A DNA stretch of 64,000 nucleotides from CAYSPT01 sp964432985 (GTDB taxonomy: Bacteria > Muiribacteriota > CAYSPT01), in contig CAYSPT010000019.1 in the NCBI GenBank assembly GCA_964432985.1, positions 1 through 64,000 of the forward strand, given 5' to 3'. The position numbers were made by a program, and so were the translations under genes. Shown here piece by piece: positions 28,244 through 37,535 of the stretch; position 1 is the stretch's first letter; every line of letters starts with the position of its first letter. A model generated the notes under the pieces. It had not been told where the DNA came from, searched no databases, and saw only the letters and a program-made list of their open reading frames with translations.

Positions 28244-29542
28244 ATGGATATTCGCTATACGTACGATGACAGACCACCGTTGTGGCAGGCGGTGATACTG
28301 GCGGTACAGCACATCCTGGCGGCGTTTAACGGCATCATAGCCGTGCCGCTGGTGGTGGGGGGAGCGTTGGCTCTCGGGACAGAGCACGCGGCCTACTACG
28401 TCAGCGCCGCCATCTTCTGCGCCGGTGTGGCCACGGTCATCCAGACCAGCGGATGGTTCGGTGTCGGATCGCGGCAGCCGTGCGTGATGGGCACCGACTT
28501 CACCTTCGTCGGCCCATCGATAGCGGTGGGAACGAAGTTCGGGATGGCCGGGCTGATGACGGCCACCCTGTTCGGGAGCCTGGTGGAGGTTTTCGCCGGG
28601 TTCTTCCTCTCATCGATCAAGAAACTGTTCCCAAGGGTAGTGACATCGGCGGTAATAACCCTGATCGGCTTGACCCTCATACCGGTGGCGGTGGACTGGA
28701 GCGCCGGGGGATTCGGTGCCCCCGATTACGGGAGCTATCTCAACCTGGGAATCGCTCTCTTCGTGGTGGCGGTCATCGTGGTGCTCAACTCGCTTCCCAG
28801 CGCCTTCGTGAAAACCAGCGCTGTTTTCCTGGGAATGGTGACCGGGTATGTACTGTGTATTCTGCTCGGCAAACTCAGCTTTGCTCCCATCTGCCAGGCG
28901 TCCTGGTTCTGCCTGCCGAAACCGTTTTACTTCGGTTTCGCGTTTCACCCGGGTGCGCTGTTCCCCATCGTGGTGGTGTACATAGTCACCACTATAGAGA
29001 CCATCGGTGACCTGACCGCCATCGGAGAGGTGTCGGGAAAACCAGTCACTGACGGGGAGCTCAAGGCGGGAGTGCTGGCCGACGGAGTCGGAAGCGCCAT
29101 CGGTGCGGCCTTGGGCGGCGGCGCCAACACGTCGTTTTCACAGAACGTGGGCATCATTCCCGTGACCGGTGTGGCCAGCCGTTACGTGGTGAAGATTGCG
29201 GGAGTGCTCCTGGTGGTCCTGGGGCTCTGCCCGAAGCTCGGGTGCCTGGTTTCCATGATGCCTCCTCCCGTCCTGGGGGGTGCCGGTTTGATTATGTTCG
29301 GCATGGTGGCGGTGGCCGGGATGTCCGCCCTGCGCGACGTCACCATGAACGCCCGTAACATGCTGGTCTTTACCCTGTCTCTGGTTTCCGGGCTGGGTGT
29401 GGTCATGCGTCCCGACGTGCTGCAGCACGTACCGGAAACGGTGCGGCTGCTCCTGTCTTCGGGAATTACTACAGGCACTCTAGTGGCGGTGGTACTGAAT
29501 CTTTCTCTCCCCGAAGGCGGTAATGTCGGCATGGAACGATAA
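28244..29542 (+). CDS. NCS2-family nucleobase permease
   Basis: 432 residues from ATG 28244 (the longer TTG start at 28217 is less likely). It has about twelve to fourteen hydrophobic segments. The family signature is visible in Q-H-I-L-A-A-F-N-G near the N-terminus and in the substrate-region helix with E-T-I-G-D-L-T-A-I, followed by G-G-G-A-N-T-S-F-S-Q-N-V-G. NCS2 proteins bring uracil, xanthine, uric acid or related bases into the cell with protons or sodium. The family motif N-T-S-F-S-Q resembles xanthine/uric acid transporters more than uracil carriers, but specificity is not certain. It is a single gene with its own promoter. Confidence 0.9.
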   Translation: MDIRYTYDDRPPLWQAVILAVQHILAAFNGIIAVPLVVGGALALGTEHAAYYVSAAIFCAGVATVIQTSGWFGVGSRQPCVMGTDFTFVGPSIAVGTKFGMAGLMTATLFGSLVEVFAGFFLSSIKKLFPRVVTSAVITLIGLTLIPVAVDWSAGGFGAPDYGSYLNLGIALFVVAVIVVLNSLPSAFVKTSAVFLGMVTGYVLCILLGKLSFAPICQASWFCLPKPFYFGFAFHPGALFPIVVVYIVTTIETIGDLTAIGEVSGKPVTDGELKAGVLADGVGSAIGAALGGGANTSFSQNVGIIPVTGVASRYVVKIAGVLLVVLGLCPKLGCLVSMMPPPVLGGAGLIMFGMVAVAGMSALRDVTMNARNMLVFTLSLVSGLGVVMRPDVLQHVPETVRLLLSSGITTGTLVAVVLNLSLPEGGNVGMER

Positions 29543-29617
29543 TTTGCTTTCTGGTGGACGTAGGTGCCGTGAGTGACCTGAAAGCTGGCCGCGTAGCATA
29601 CTATGAAAAAGCCTGGA

Positions 29618-30250
29618 TTACAGCTTTCGGTTTTTCCTCATCATCCGCTCTATCTCATCCAGGTGGGTTGCGTGGCATCCGGGGCAGGAGTGCAGGTAAT
29701 CCGGAGGATAAGTCCTTTCACTGAGCAGTTCGGTGACGACGCAGTCCCGGCAGATGTCGGTTTCGCACTTCCAGCATGTTCTGAACATCTCATGGTGGCT
29801 CCGGCCTTTGTACCGGATGTCTTTGCCGCACTCCGGGCAGGTGTAAAAACCGCGGTACCGGGCCATCAGCACCCTGTACTTTTCCCGGGCCTCTTCGGTG
29901 TCTCGGCAGTTGTCGCACAAGCGGATCTCATCGTCTGATGAAGTGTACATGGAAGTGGAGCAGTCGTCCCGGTAGCAAACATATTCTCCGCACAGGTTGC
30001 AGGTCACCCGGTGGCTTATAATATCCGGGTGGGTGTGGTGCCCGGTGGGACCCGGCCAATAGAATCCCCTATCACAGAGGTAGCAGCGATACTTCTCCGG
30101 GGGTTTTGTCTCCACCGGTTTGTTCCCGGGCGGTGGTGGCGGTTCCACTGTGTGTCCGCGGCAGGCCAGGCGGTACTTCTCGCAAATACTCTGTTTGACA
30201 CCGCAGAGCAGACATTCGCCATCTTTGAACTCATGCTTGTAATCAGCCAT
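29618..30250 (-). CDS. Cys-rich putative zinc-binding protein
   Basis: 210 residues from ATG 30250. Five or more C-x2-C pairs are visible (C-L-L-C, C-Y-L-C, C-N-L-C, C-P-E-C, C-W-K-C, C-P-G-C) with several His, arranged as tandem zinc-ribbon or treble-clef modules. There is no membrane segment or signal. I recognise no family; rubredoxin-like and RING-like folds are possible. Its start is 155 nt from the divergent membrane protein gene at 30405, so the two may share a promoter region. The longer upstream extension in the same frame is poor coding and is not included. Confidence 0.6.
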   Translation of the reverse strand: MADYKHEFKDGECLLCGVKQSICEKYRLACRGHTVEPPPPPGNKPVETKPPEKYRCYLCDRGFYWPGPTGHHTHPDIISHRVTCNLCGEYVCYRDDCSTSMYTSSDDEIRLCDNCRDTEEAREKYRVLMARYRGFYTCPECGKDIRYKGRSHHEMFRTCWKCETDICRDCVVTELLSERTYPPDYLHSCPGCHATHLDEIERMMRKNRKL

Positions 30251-30404
30251 GCAATCAGGATAACAGCAGGAGCAACCTGGGGTCAAAACAGGATTCGAAG
30301 AATAGTAGAAGGCAGCTCTCCCAGTTACACAAAGCACTTGCCCGGCAATGTCTTTTCTGGTAATAGTGTGTCCATGGATACCATGTTGCTGCGGTCGTGG
30401 GGAA

Positions 30405-31226
30405 ATGAGAAGACGGATGAATGAATTTTCGAAGAAGTTCATACAGGCACTGGTGGAACTCTACCCCGAGTGGACCGCCTGTGTGAAGCCCTACCGCAGG
30501 GGGAGGGGGGCCCCGGCCGAACATATCGTGCTGACGGTCCCCGCACCGACAGATGGGGGCAGGGAAGAACTGATAGTATCCACCGCGGGCGACGTGGTCA
30601 CCGTGTCCTTCGACCGTTTCACAACCGTGTTCAGCCCGCAAGATGTAACAGTGCACGAGGAGACCATCCGGGACTCTCTGGAGTGCATCCAGGGCCTGGT
30701 CAGAGAAGAAACGGCAGTATTGATCAGGAAACGCGACGGCGTCTGGGAATCGGAAATCCTGGCTGATCCGGATGAGGAAATCAAGGAACTCACCGGCTAT
30801 CACTATTATGTGCGTTCCTGGGCGGGGACATTCAACACCGACTGTCTGAGCTTGGTAGACAGAATCCCGTGGCTGTTCAGGAACGCTTCGGCCGTTCCCA
30901 GAAAAGATTATGTTATCGGCCTGTGCCCGGTGGCCGTGTCATTGATCTTGAGCCGCCTGGGACGCATGCAGGTCCTGTATCTGGATGATCCCGGCACCTA
31001 TTTCTGGGGAACATGGATGGATTACTGTTTCTATTCCTTGCGCTGGTTCGGGGCATACCCACTGGTATTCTTTGCTCTGGCGCTGGTGGTGGTCATATCG
31101 CTGCGTTTCGATCCAAAAGGACCGCTTAACCGGGTGCAGTGGTGCGTACAGCGGATGATGGTCCTCCTGGTGGTGTGGCTGGTCAGCGCCGTGTTGTCGC
31201 TCTATTATGTTATCTTCACCATTTGA
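30405..31226 (+). CDS. Unknown protein with two C-terminal membrane helices
   Basis: 273 residues from ATG 30405; ATG 30417 is an alternative four codons in. The first 140 residues are soluble with an alternating strand pattern reminiscent of small immunity-type or SMI1-like domains, but no clear match. Hydrophobic segments follow at roughly 155-175, 200-225 and 240-265, so the C-terminus is membrane-embedded. I do not recognise the family. It is divergent from the Cys-rich gene at 29618-30250 and convergent with the cNMP-binding gene. Confidence 0.55.
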   Translation: MRRRMNEFSKKFIQALVELYPEWTACVKPYRRGRGAPAEHIVLTVPAPTDGGREELIVSTAGDVVTVSFDRFTTVFSPQDVTVHEETIRDSLECIQGLVREETAVLIRKRDGVWESEILADPDEEIKELTGYHYYVRSWAGTFNTDCLSLVDRIPWLFRNASAVPRKDYVIGLCPVAVSLILSRLGRMQVLYLDDPGTYFWGTWMDYCFYSLRWFGAYPLVFFALALVVVISLRFDPKGPLNRVQWCVQRMMVLLVVWLVSAVLSLYYVIFTI

Positions 31227-31273
31227 CAGCTGCAGGCTGCCAAAGCAGAATGGTGTGTGAGCCTGGCAGGGTT

Positions 31274-32275
31274 CTATAAAAACGTGATGTTGTTTTCATC
31301 GACGTTGCGCTTGCTCTTCTGGAAACCCATTGATTCATGAATTCTGATCTTTGTGGAGAGCAGCTCTCTGGTGAGAATATCCAGGTAGGCTCCCAGGTGC
31401 CTGATGATGCACATGTAGAGCACGCTGAGTTGCTTGCATTTCGATGTTTCCATGGCGTCAATATTCTTTTCCCAAAAGGCATATAGAATAACCGGGGAAA
31501 GCGATTTGACCTCCGCTGATCTCAGGCCGTGGTCGAGAAATGCCAGCTCCCCGAACAAGCAGCCGGCAGTGATAAACTTCACCACCCCGGTAGCCCCTCC
31601 CGGCAGGTGTTTTCTGACCACAGCTTTTCCTTTAGCCAGGATGTAGAAGTCGCGCTTTTTGCCGCCCTCCGGAACGATTATCTCCCCTTGTCCCAGCGAT
31701 AAACATTCACTAAAAAATTTGAGCATTTCGATGGTTTTATCGTCCAGCGGCTTGGCGATCAGGGCGTCGGGATGCTTTTTGAAGGTGTCAATCTCCACTC
31801 TTTCTTTGTCTTCAATGGTGCTGGCTATCCCCCGGGCAAACAGAAACTGCTCGGTAACCTGCCTGACTCTCCGGCTCAGGTGGCGTCCGATGGCTCTGAG
31901 CAGGGCCAGGCCGGACAGAGGCTCCTTTTCCAGCAGTATTTTGAAGTAATCGCGGGTTATCACGTAGGCAATGACTTCTTCGCGGGCCACCGCCGTGGTC
32001 GAGTGCCCTTCGGAGCTCAGCAGCCCCGCTTCACCGCAGCATTCGCCGGCTTCTATGGTTGACAGGACAAACTGCTTGCCGGTTGAATCGAATCCGATGA
32101 TATCTACTATACCCTTTTGGATAATGTAGAATTTGCTTCCCCAGCTTCCCTTTTTGTAGATATTCGTCTTCTTATCGAACAGCTGGGTCATGCAGATTTC
32201 AGCGATAGGTTCGAGAATATCCGGTGCAATCCCATCAAACAATGGGATCTGCATCAGAGCTGAGCCAACAGCCAA
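31274..32275 (-). CDS. Tandem cyclic-nucleotide-binding protein
   Basis: 333 residues from TTG 32275, chosen because GGGAGGA lies 8 nt upstream; a GTG at 32320 falls inside an inverted repeat. Two cNMP-binding (CAP effector-like) beta-roll domains are present, near residues 5-135 and 180-300. Their phosphate-cassette loops read G-E-C-C-G-E-A-G-L-L and G-C-L-F-G-E-L-A-F-L, both keeping the G-E-L/A core. There is no DNA-binding helix-turn-helix, so it is a regulatory subunit or adaptor rather than a CRP-type activator. The partner is not adjacent. In other bacteria such domains are joined to HEAT or transporter proteins, as at 14054-16834; a link is speculation. Confidence 0.8.
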   Translation of the reverse strand: MAVGSALMQIPLFDGIAPDILEPIAEICMTQLFDKKTNIYKKGSWGSKFYIIQKGIVDIIGFDSTGKQFVLSTIEAGECCGEAGLLSSEGHSTTAVAREEVIAYVITRDYFKILLEKEPLSGLALLRAIGRHLSRRVRQVTEQFLFARGIASTIEDKERVEIDTFKKHPDALIAKPLDDKTIEMLKFFSECLSLGQGEIIVPEGGKKRDFYILAKGKAVVRKHLPGGATGVVKFITAGCLFGELAFLDHGLRSAEVKSLSPVILYAFWEKNIDAMETSKCKQLSVLYMCIIRHLGAYLDILTRELLSTKIRIHESMGFQKSKRNVDENNITFL

Positions 32276-32311
32276 AACCGGTTCCTCCCTTGTTTTTGGG
32301 ATGAAAAAGTG

Positions 32312-32341
32312 GTGGTACACTCTTTAAACTAAGTGTACCAC
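32312..32341. promoter_or_regulatory. 10-bp inverted repeat upstream of the cNMP-binding gene
   Basis: GTGGTACACT (32312-32321) and AGTGTACCAC (32332-32341) are exact complements 10 nt apart. Beyond it, two ATATACT(A/G)GATAG direct repeats follow at about 32342-32371. The dyad is 37 nt upstream of the TTG start and may be an operator or a leader hairpin. Confidence 0.6.
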
Positions 32342-32432
32342 ATATACTAGATAGGCCAAATATACTGGATAGACCTACACCTGGTAATTGATGCAAAATT
32401 ATCTGCCGATTATGCTTATCTGGGGATTATAT

Positions 32433-34067
32433 TTACCGGTGCCGTTCGAGAAGTCTAAAAAACTTTCTTTCAATCAGCAGTTCGTTCAGCGTGCTCGTCT
32501 GGGCGCTGATACCGCGTTTGCCGAACACCTGGCGGATGACCGCTTCGTGCTCACCGTTGAATTTATCCAGGTCGGCAGCCACGGTGGCTTCCAGGCCGTC
32601 GATAAACTTGGCCCCGCTGCGCATGTGGTAACGGCTGCGGTGTATCACCATGTCGGCCACCTGTTTACCCAGGGCTTTTCTCAGGTCCCAAAGGGCGGCT
32701 CCATAGATCTCACCGTCACGGTGTACTTCGTTTTCGATATCTTCCGGGTAGTGCTTCTTGTTGGTCATATCGCGCAGGAAGCCGCGGGGAAGATCCGAAC
32801 ACACATACTCGCCGATCAGGTGGTCGTTGTCCTGGGTGCAGGCAAAATAGTCGGAGAACGCTTCGTTCATGGCTCCGGCTTCACCGCCCCTGAGAGAAAC
32901 GATCTTGCCGGTAACGGCGTGGGTGTACTCGTGGTGGATGACGTTCGCTTCCTTGGCCAGGTCGTTGAACTTGTTGCCGTCGCCGAAGTACATGCCGTAG
33001 AACCAGGGATGGAAATAGGCATTATCGTAGTTGTCGCCCACGTGGACCGTGGCGCTGATGGGCCGGCTGTCCATGTCGTGGAACCCGAGATCGTTGAAGT
33101 AGTCGTGGATGACGATCGTCTGGAAATAGACCATGACCTCGTCGAAGTGGGTATGGTCCGGCTCGTAGACGAATCGGTGCTCCTGATTTGAGGCTTCGGG
33201 GACGTCATCGTTTTTGGCCAGGACATACTTGCATTTCAACAACGAAGGATGGCCTCCCAGGTAGAGCAGGTCGCGGATCACCACGTCGCCGGCCAGGGGG
33301 TGAAGGTCATAGACGCTCCCGCTGCCGGTGAGAAAATCAATGTGGTTGGCCCGGTAAAGGACATTTCCGCTGATCCCGTCCACTACCATTTCCCAGGCAC
33401 CCAGCGGCTGGTCGGTGGACATCCTGATCTTCCAGGCGCGGATGGCGCTCATGCCATCGAAGTAGAGGACATGCTCCATTTCCGGCTTTTCGGTTTTGCC
33501 CGAGCAGCGCAGGTTCTTCAGGGCACAGGTGAGCGCCTGTGAACCGGTCAGGGTCCAGGCTCCTGTAACGGTCACTTCGGGCACGTACTCTCCATTGACC
33601 TGGCGCACTTCTCCCACGGGGCTGATATGCACGCTGAGCCCGCACTGAAACAACTCCACGCCTTCTATCATCTGCGAGAAGTGCACGTGACTGCTTTTAT
33701 CCGCTTCCAGCACCCGTTGAAGCTTCAGGTCTTGAAAGCTGTTTCCGCTACGGAATACGGGGGCCGCTTCCTTGAGGAAAGCCCTGGCTATGGCTTCGGG
33801 CGAATCCAGCCGGTAGTGCTTGTTGCCCTTGCCGAGCATGGAAAGAGGCAGACCGGTGCGTTCGTTGAAGCGTACCGCCCACACGCCCTGGCTTGTGTTT
33901 TGAAACGAAGTCAACTCTCCCTGAGCGCGGGAATCAACGGCACTGCGGACCGTTTTTTGCTGCTTGAGAAAAACGGGTCCCGCCTGGGGTGCCAGCGCTT
34001 CAGCCGGTAGTAGTGAAACCATGAACAAACAGAGGGTAAATACGGCAATGTACTGCGCCTTCTTCAT
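32433..34067 (-). CDS. Secreted zinc metalloprotease (M4/M36-like)
   Basis: 544 residues from ATG 34067 (GAGGA upstream). A signal peptide covers the first 25 residues, ending near A-E-A-L-A. An FTP/PepSY-type propeptide follows (about 30-230), typical of M4 thermolysin and M36 fungalysin zymogens. The catalytic part has H379-E-Y-T-H383 and the downstream G-A-M-N-E-A-F-S-D, which supplies the third zinc ligand Glu. It is likely to be exported and activated by removal of the propeptide; substrate unknown. Length fits the family. It is a single gene, followed on the same strand by the cNMP-binding gene 157 nt downstream. Confidence 0.85.
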   Translation of the reverse strand: MKKAQYIAVFTLCLFMVSLLPAEALAPQAGPVFLKQQKTVRSAVDSRAQGELTSFQNTSQGVWAVRFNERTGLPLSMLGKGNKHYRLDSPEAIARAFLKEAAPVFRSGNSFQDLKLQRVLEADKSSHVHFSQMIEGVELFQCGLSVHISPVGEVRQVNGEYVPEVTVTGAWTLTGSQALTCALKNLRCSGKTEKPEMEHVLYFDGMSAIRAWKIRMSTDQPLGAWEMVVDGISGNVLYRANHIDFLTGSGSVYDLHPLAGDVVIRDLLYLGGHPSLLKCKYVLAKNDDVPEASNQEHRFVYEPDHTHFDEVMVYFQTIVIHDYFNDLGFHDMDSRPISATVHVGDNYDNAYFHPWFYGMYFGDGNKFNDLAKEANVIHHEYTHAVTGKIVSLRGGEAGAMNEAFSDYFACTQDNDHLIGEYVCSDLPRGFLRDMTNKKHYPEDIENEVHRDGEIYGAALWDLRKALGKQVADMVIHRSRYHMRSGAKFIDGLEATVAADLDKFNGEHEAVIRQVFGKRGISAQTSTLNELLIERKFFRLLERHR

Positions 34068-34330
34068 ATAAGAGTCCTCACTTGGTGGAAATAGTCTCCC
34101 GGACACAAAATAAGCATCTTAGCAGAATTGCTATTCAGGAGCCCGTAATTATAACAAAGAATTTCTCTATTGTCAGTAAAAACATTAGGCGGACCACAAA
34201 TTAACATGCCAGGCATAAAATGGAAAAAAATAGGCAGGAAACGGAACAAACATTTCAGTCAGCATCGTTTAGTGTTACGAGACACAGTGGAAAGCGTTGC
34301 ACGTTATCTAGGATGCGGAAGGCGAAATAG

Positions 34331-34492
34331 ATGCCCTGGAAAACCATTGCCGGTATTCTCATCGGCGCCGCGGTGGGATTCGGAGTCGGCTATCTTATGC
34401 GCTGCGCCGGCGGCGGGTGCCCGCTCACCTGCAACCCCTACATTTCAACCATCCTCGGCGCTTTGCTGGGCGCCATGGCAACCATAAAGTAA
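34331..34492 (+). CDS. DUF6132-like small membrane protein
   Basis: 53 residues. It has two glycine-rich hydrophobic helices (I-A-G-I-L-I-G-A-A-V-G and I-L-G-A-L-L-G-A-M-A) flanking a Cys-rich turn with G-G-G-C-P-L-T-C-N-P, the pattern of the DUF6132 family as I remember it. Family function is not established; members often sit near rhodanese or redox genes. GGAAGG lies about 9 nt before ATG. A longer reading frame over the same DNA (34170-34487) has poor composition and is rejected. Confidence 0.7.
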   Translation: MPWKTIAGILIGAAVGFGVGYLMRCAGGGCPLTCNPYISTILGALLGAMATIK

Positions 34493-34525
34493 CGACGAGT
34501 TTGATCGTTCCCGGCGAGATTTTCC

Positions 34526-34555
34526 TTGACCTTGCCCCGGCATTCTTATTACTAT
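34526..34555 (+). promoter_or_regulatory. Promoter of the tripartite efflux operon
   Basis: TTGACC (34526-34531) and TACTAT (34550-34555) are 18 nt apart, matching sigma-70 at five of six and four to five of six positions. It lies about 130 nt before the TolC-like start; the region between is AT-rich with no gene. Confidence 0.55.
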
Positions 34556-34685
34556 ATTTCCCTATATACTATTTACACCAAGATAATTAGCATTGCTTTA
34601 TTTTGAATAATGCAACACTAATTCCCGTCAGATACAATGTATCGCTGCTTGAAATGGAAGCATGAACAATGAAGAGGAGTTTACC

Positions 34686-36173
34686 ATGAAAAAATTTGCC
34701 GGAAACGGTGTAACAATTGCCGCTTTGCTGGTGATAGTGAGTCTTATTTCTATTCCGTGCTCGCTGGCCGGGACCCCGGTCAAGTCAATCGAGACTCTCC
34801 ATGACCTGCTTGACCTGGCAGCAGAGCGTAATCTGCAGTTGAAAATGGCCCGGATGTCACTGGAGCAGACGCTCATGGCCCGGGACCTGCCTTCCACGGA
34901 GTTCGATCCTGCCTGGAGCGGTGGTTTTACCGCCACCGGTTCAGCTACCTCCTCCGGGGTAGTATATCTCCCATCAAAACAGGCCCGGCGAAATATGAGC
35001 ATCAATTACAGCCGTCCTTCCTGGGACGGTAACCGGTATGATTTTTCAATCGGTGTTACCAAGTCGACCAGTAATTCTGCCTTCGCCACCTTCAATCCCA
35101 GTTACGCTACCACCATGACCCTGGGATTCCGGCGTCCCATGGAAGAGGACCGGGGTCTTCTTTCCCTCAAGCTGCCTATCCGCAAGGCCGAGATCCAGGC
35201 GTTTGTCATGGAGGCGGCGTTTAAGAAGGAGCTCGAACGCCTGCTTCTAGATGTGGAGAACACCTACTGGGAGCTGGTCCTGGCCAAAAAACTGCTTCTT
35301 GTACACCGGCAGTCCTACCAGTTGGCCGAAGAGCTGTTGGATCTCACGAAGAACCAGGTGGATGTGGGAGTTCAGCCGCCTATCGCCCTCACCCAGGCCA
35401 AAGCTGGGCTGGCGGCCAGGGAAGAAGCGGTCATCATTGCCGAGGGTACCATCGAAGACCTGGAAGAAGCCCTGATAATCTTTATAGACATGCCGCTTAA
35501 AAACAGGGAAATTCTCGGGCAGCTTCAGCTCGATCTACCCGAGCAGGACGGCGTGTCGCTCGAACCTGTGGAGCAGGTAATCGCTCTGGCCATGGACAAC
35601 CGTCCCGAGGTGCTGTCTGTCCGGCAAGCGGTGGAGATCGAGAAGATCGAAAAGCGGCTGGTGGAAAACCGCCGTGGTAAAAAAATAGACCTGATCGGCT
35701 CTCTGGACCGTTCGGGGACCGCGGGGGACATATCCACCGCCCTGGACCAGGTGATGAACAAGCATCATTACGGCTGGATGCTGGGAGTAAGCTGGGAGCT
35801 GGGCCGCAGCCGGGCCGAGGGGCTCGAGTTCGACATTGCCGAGATCGCGCTGATCAAGACCATGCTGACCCTGGAAAGCACGATAGAAATGGTGGACGCC
35901 GAGGTCCGGCGGTCGTACCGCCAGGTGGAAGTGGCGCTTAAACGTATCGCCAGCAATCGCAGCGCCCGGGTACTGGCCGAAGAGCAGTTAGAAGCCGAGC
36001 GGGAACGCTTCAAGCTGGGGCTTTCCACTCCGTACGATCTGCTCCTGGTGGAAAACGATCTGTCCAACGCCCGGGCGTCGGAAGCGAGCGCCCTGGTGGA
36101 CCTGCGGCAGAACCTGGCGTCGCTGGCTCACTCTCAGGGTTTGCTGGCCAGGCACTGGAATGTCGATTTTTAA
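34686..36173 (+). CDS. TolC-family outer-membrane efflux protein
   Basis: 495 residues from ATG 34686 (AGAGGAG 9 nt upstream). A signal peptide covers about 1-28 (ending S-L-A-G). The rest shows the TolC pattern: two long helical hairpin repeats with heptads (S-L-E-Q-T-L-M-A-R-D-L and the repeat V-E-N-T-Y-W-E-L-V-L-A-K-K), a duplicated structural unit, and beta-strand segments near 80-130 and 320-350. It forms the trimeric channel through the outer membrane. It is the first gene of an operon with an adaptor, ATPase and permease, so it is the channel of a MacAB-type exporter. The next gene begins 24 nt later. Confidence 0.88.
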   Translation: MKKFAGNGVTIAALLVIVSLISIPCSLAGTPVKSIETLHDLLDLAAERNLQLKMARMSLEQTLMARDLPSTEFDPAWSGGFTATGSATSSGVVYLPSKQARRNMSINYSRPSWDGNRYDFSIGVTKSTSNSAFATFNPSYATTMTLGFRRPMEEDRGLLSLKLPIRKAEIQAFVMEAAFKKELERLLLDVENTYWELVLAKKLLLVHRQSYQLAEELLDLTKNQVDVGVQPPIALTQAKAGLAAREEAVIIAEGTIEDLEEALIIFIDMPLKNREILGQLQLDLPEQDGVSLEPVEQVIALAMDNRPEVLSVRQAVEIEKIEKRLVENRRGKKIDLIGSLDRSGTAGDISTALDQVMNKHHYGWMLGVSWELGRSRAEGLEFDIAEIALIKTMLTLESTIEMVDAEVRRSYRQVEVALKRIASNRSARVLAEEQLEAERERFKLGLSTPYDLLLVENDLSNARASEASALVDLRQNLASLAHSQGLLARHWNVDF

Positions 36174-36197
36174 GACCGTCTGAAGGAGTGTGAACCG

Positions 36198-37535
36198 GTG
36201 AAGAAATTCGTTGTAGGGCTCGTGCTAATCGTTCTGGTACTGGCGGGCTTTTTCTTTTTCAAGCCTGACAAGGAAACCGAGCGGGAGGAAGCACCCCAGG
36301 TAACAGCCGAGGCGGTGGCCAGGGGATCCATCAGACAGGTGGTGGAGACCACCGGACGGATCGTCTCTAACCTGGACGTGGAGATCAAGTGCAAGGCCAG
36401 CGGAGAGGTTATTACGCTGCCCTTCGATGTGAGCGACCCGGTAAAAAAAGGTGAGCTGCTCCTGGAACTCGACCCGGTGGACGAGGAGCGCTCGGTGAAG
36501 CAGGCGGAGGTGCAGCTTACCGCTTCGCGGGCCAGACTGGCCCAATCGGAACAGAACCTGAAGATTGTCGAGGAACGGTTGAAAACCGATCAGAAACGGG
36601 CGGCAGCCGATCTGAAGGCGGCGGAGGCACATGCCGGTGACTCACAGGCGCGGAGTGAACGGCTTAAAACACTGCTGGGGAAAAAACTGACCAGCCAGGA
36701 AGAGTATGATTCCGCCCAGGCTGCGGCGATCCAGTCGGGAGCCGTCCTGGAGAAAGCTCGGATAACGCTGGAGGAGCTGAAGATCCAGGAGATGGCACTG
36801 GAGGTGGAACGGCGCGACGTGGAGCTGGCCGAGACCCAGGTGTCGCTGAACGGGATCGCCCTGGACCAGGCTCGGCAGCGGTTGGAGGACACAAAGGTGG
36901 TTTCTCCCATCGACGGCGTGGTAGTGCAGCGGGCGGTGCAGACCGGCCAGATCATTTCCTCCGGAATCAGCAACGTGGGAGGTGGAACCACCGTGATGAC
37001 CATCTCCGACCTGTCCCGCATCTTCGTGCTGGCTTCCGTGGATGAGAGTGATATCGGGGCCATCCGGGTAGGGCAGCGGGCCATGGTCACCACCGATGCG
37101 TATCCGGACCAGCGGTTCATGGGGAAAATCGTCCGGGTGGCCACCCGCGGCCAGAACGTTTCCAACGTGGTTACTTTCGAGGTCAAGATAGAAGTGACCG
37201 GCCGTAACAAGTCCTGTTTGAAGCCTGAAATGACCGCCAACGTGGAATTGGTGGTAGGGGAATCCGAGGACGCGCTGCTGATACCTTCGGCAGCGTTGTT
37301 TCGAAGAAAGAAGGACCGCATGGTCAAGGTAAAGGCCACCGGTGGCTCAGTTGAAGAACGGACGGTAACCGTTGGCATAACGGACGGTGTCAATTCTGAA
37401 ATCCTCACCGGGCTAAAAGAGGGAGAGCAGATCATGGTGAGCGAGGGCGGCGGCGACAGCCGGTGGCGCAACGACAACTCCTCCCGGAAGATGGGCCGGG
37501 GCATGCGGATGATGGTGAGAGGCCGGCGGCACTGA
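36198..37535 (+). CDS. Periplasmic adaptor (MacA/HlyD-type membrane fusion protein)
   Basis: 445 residues from GTG 36198 (AAGGAG upstream). One N-terminal membrane helix lies at about residues 5-22 and a barrel-sandwich (lipoyl-like) half at 45-95. A long helical hairpin with heptads follows at 100-215, then the second lipoyl half with S-P-I-D-G-V-V-V-Q-R at about 235-245, and beta-barrel domains to about 400. The order is that of MacA/HlyD adaptors, which bridge the inner-membrane permease and TolC. The tail is Gly/Arg-rich and basic. The stop overlaps the ATPase start (TGATG), so they are coupled. Confidence 0.9.
   Translation: MKKFVVGLVLIVLVLAGFFFFKPDKETEREEAPQVTAEAVARGSIRQVVETTGRIVSNLDVEIKCKASGEVITLPFDVSDPVKKGELLLELDPVDEERSVKQAEVQLTASRARLAQSEQNLKIVEERLKTDQKRAAADLKAAEAHAGDSQARSERLKTLLGKKLTSQEEYDSAQAAAIQSGAVLEKARITLEELKIQEMALEVERRDVELAETQVSLNGIALDQARQRLEDTKVVSPIDGVVVQRAVQTGQIISSGISNVGGGTTVMTISDLSRIFVLASVDESDIGAIRVGQRAMVTTDAYPDQRFMGKIVRVATRGQNVSNVVTFEVKIEVTGRNKSCLKPEMTANVELVVGESEDALLIPSAALFRRKKDRMVKVKATGGSVEERTVTVGITDGVNSEILTGLKEGEQIMVSEGGGDSRWRNDNSSRKMGRGMRMMVRGRRH

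Noticed and set aside
29603..29938. Forward frame of 111 codons opposite the Cys-rich gene
   Set aside because: The reverse frame has regular Cys pairs typical of zinc-binding domains; the forward frame has none.
34170..34487. Forward frame of 105 codons over the DUF6132 gene
   Set aside because: Another frame gives a short protein with the DUF6132 pattern and a good ribosome site; the long frame has random-like composition.
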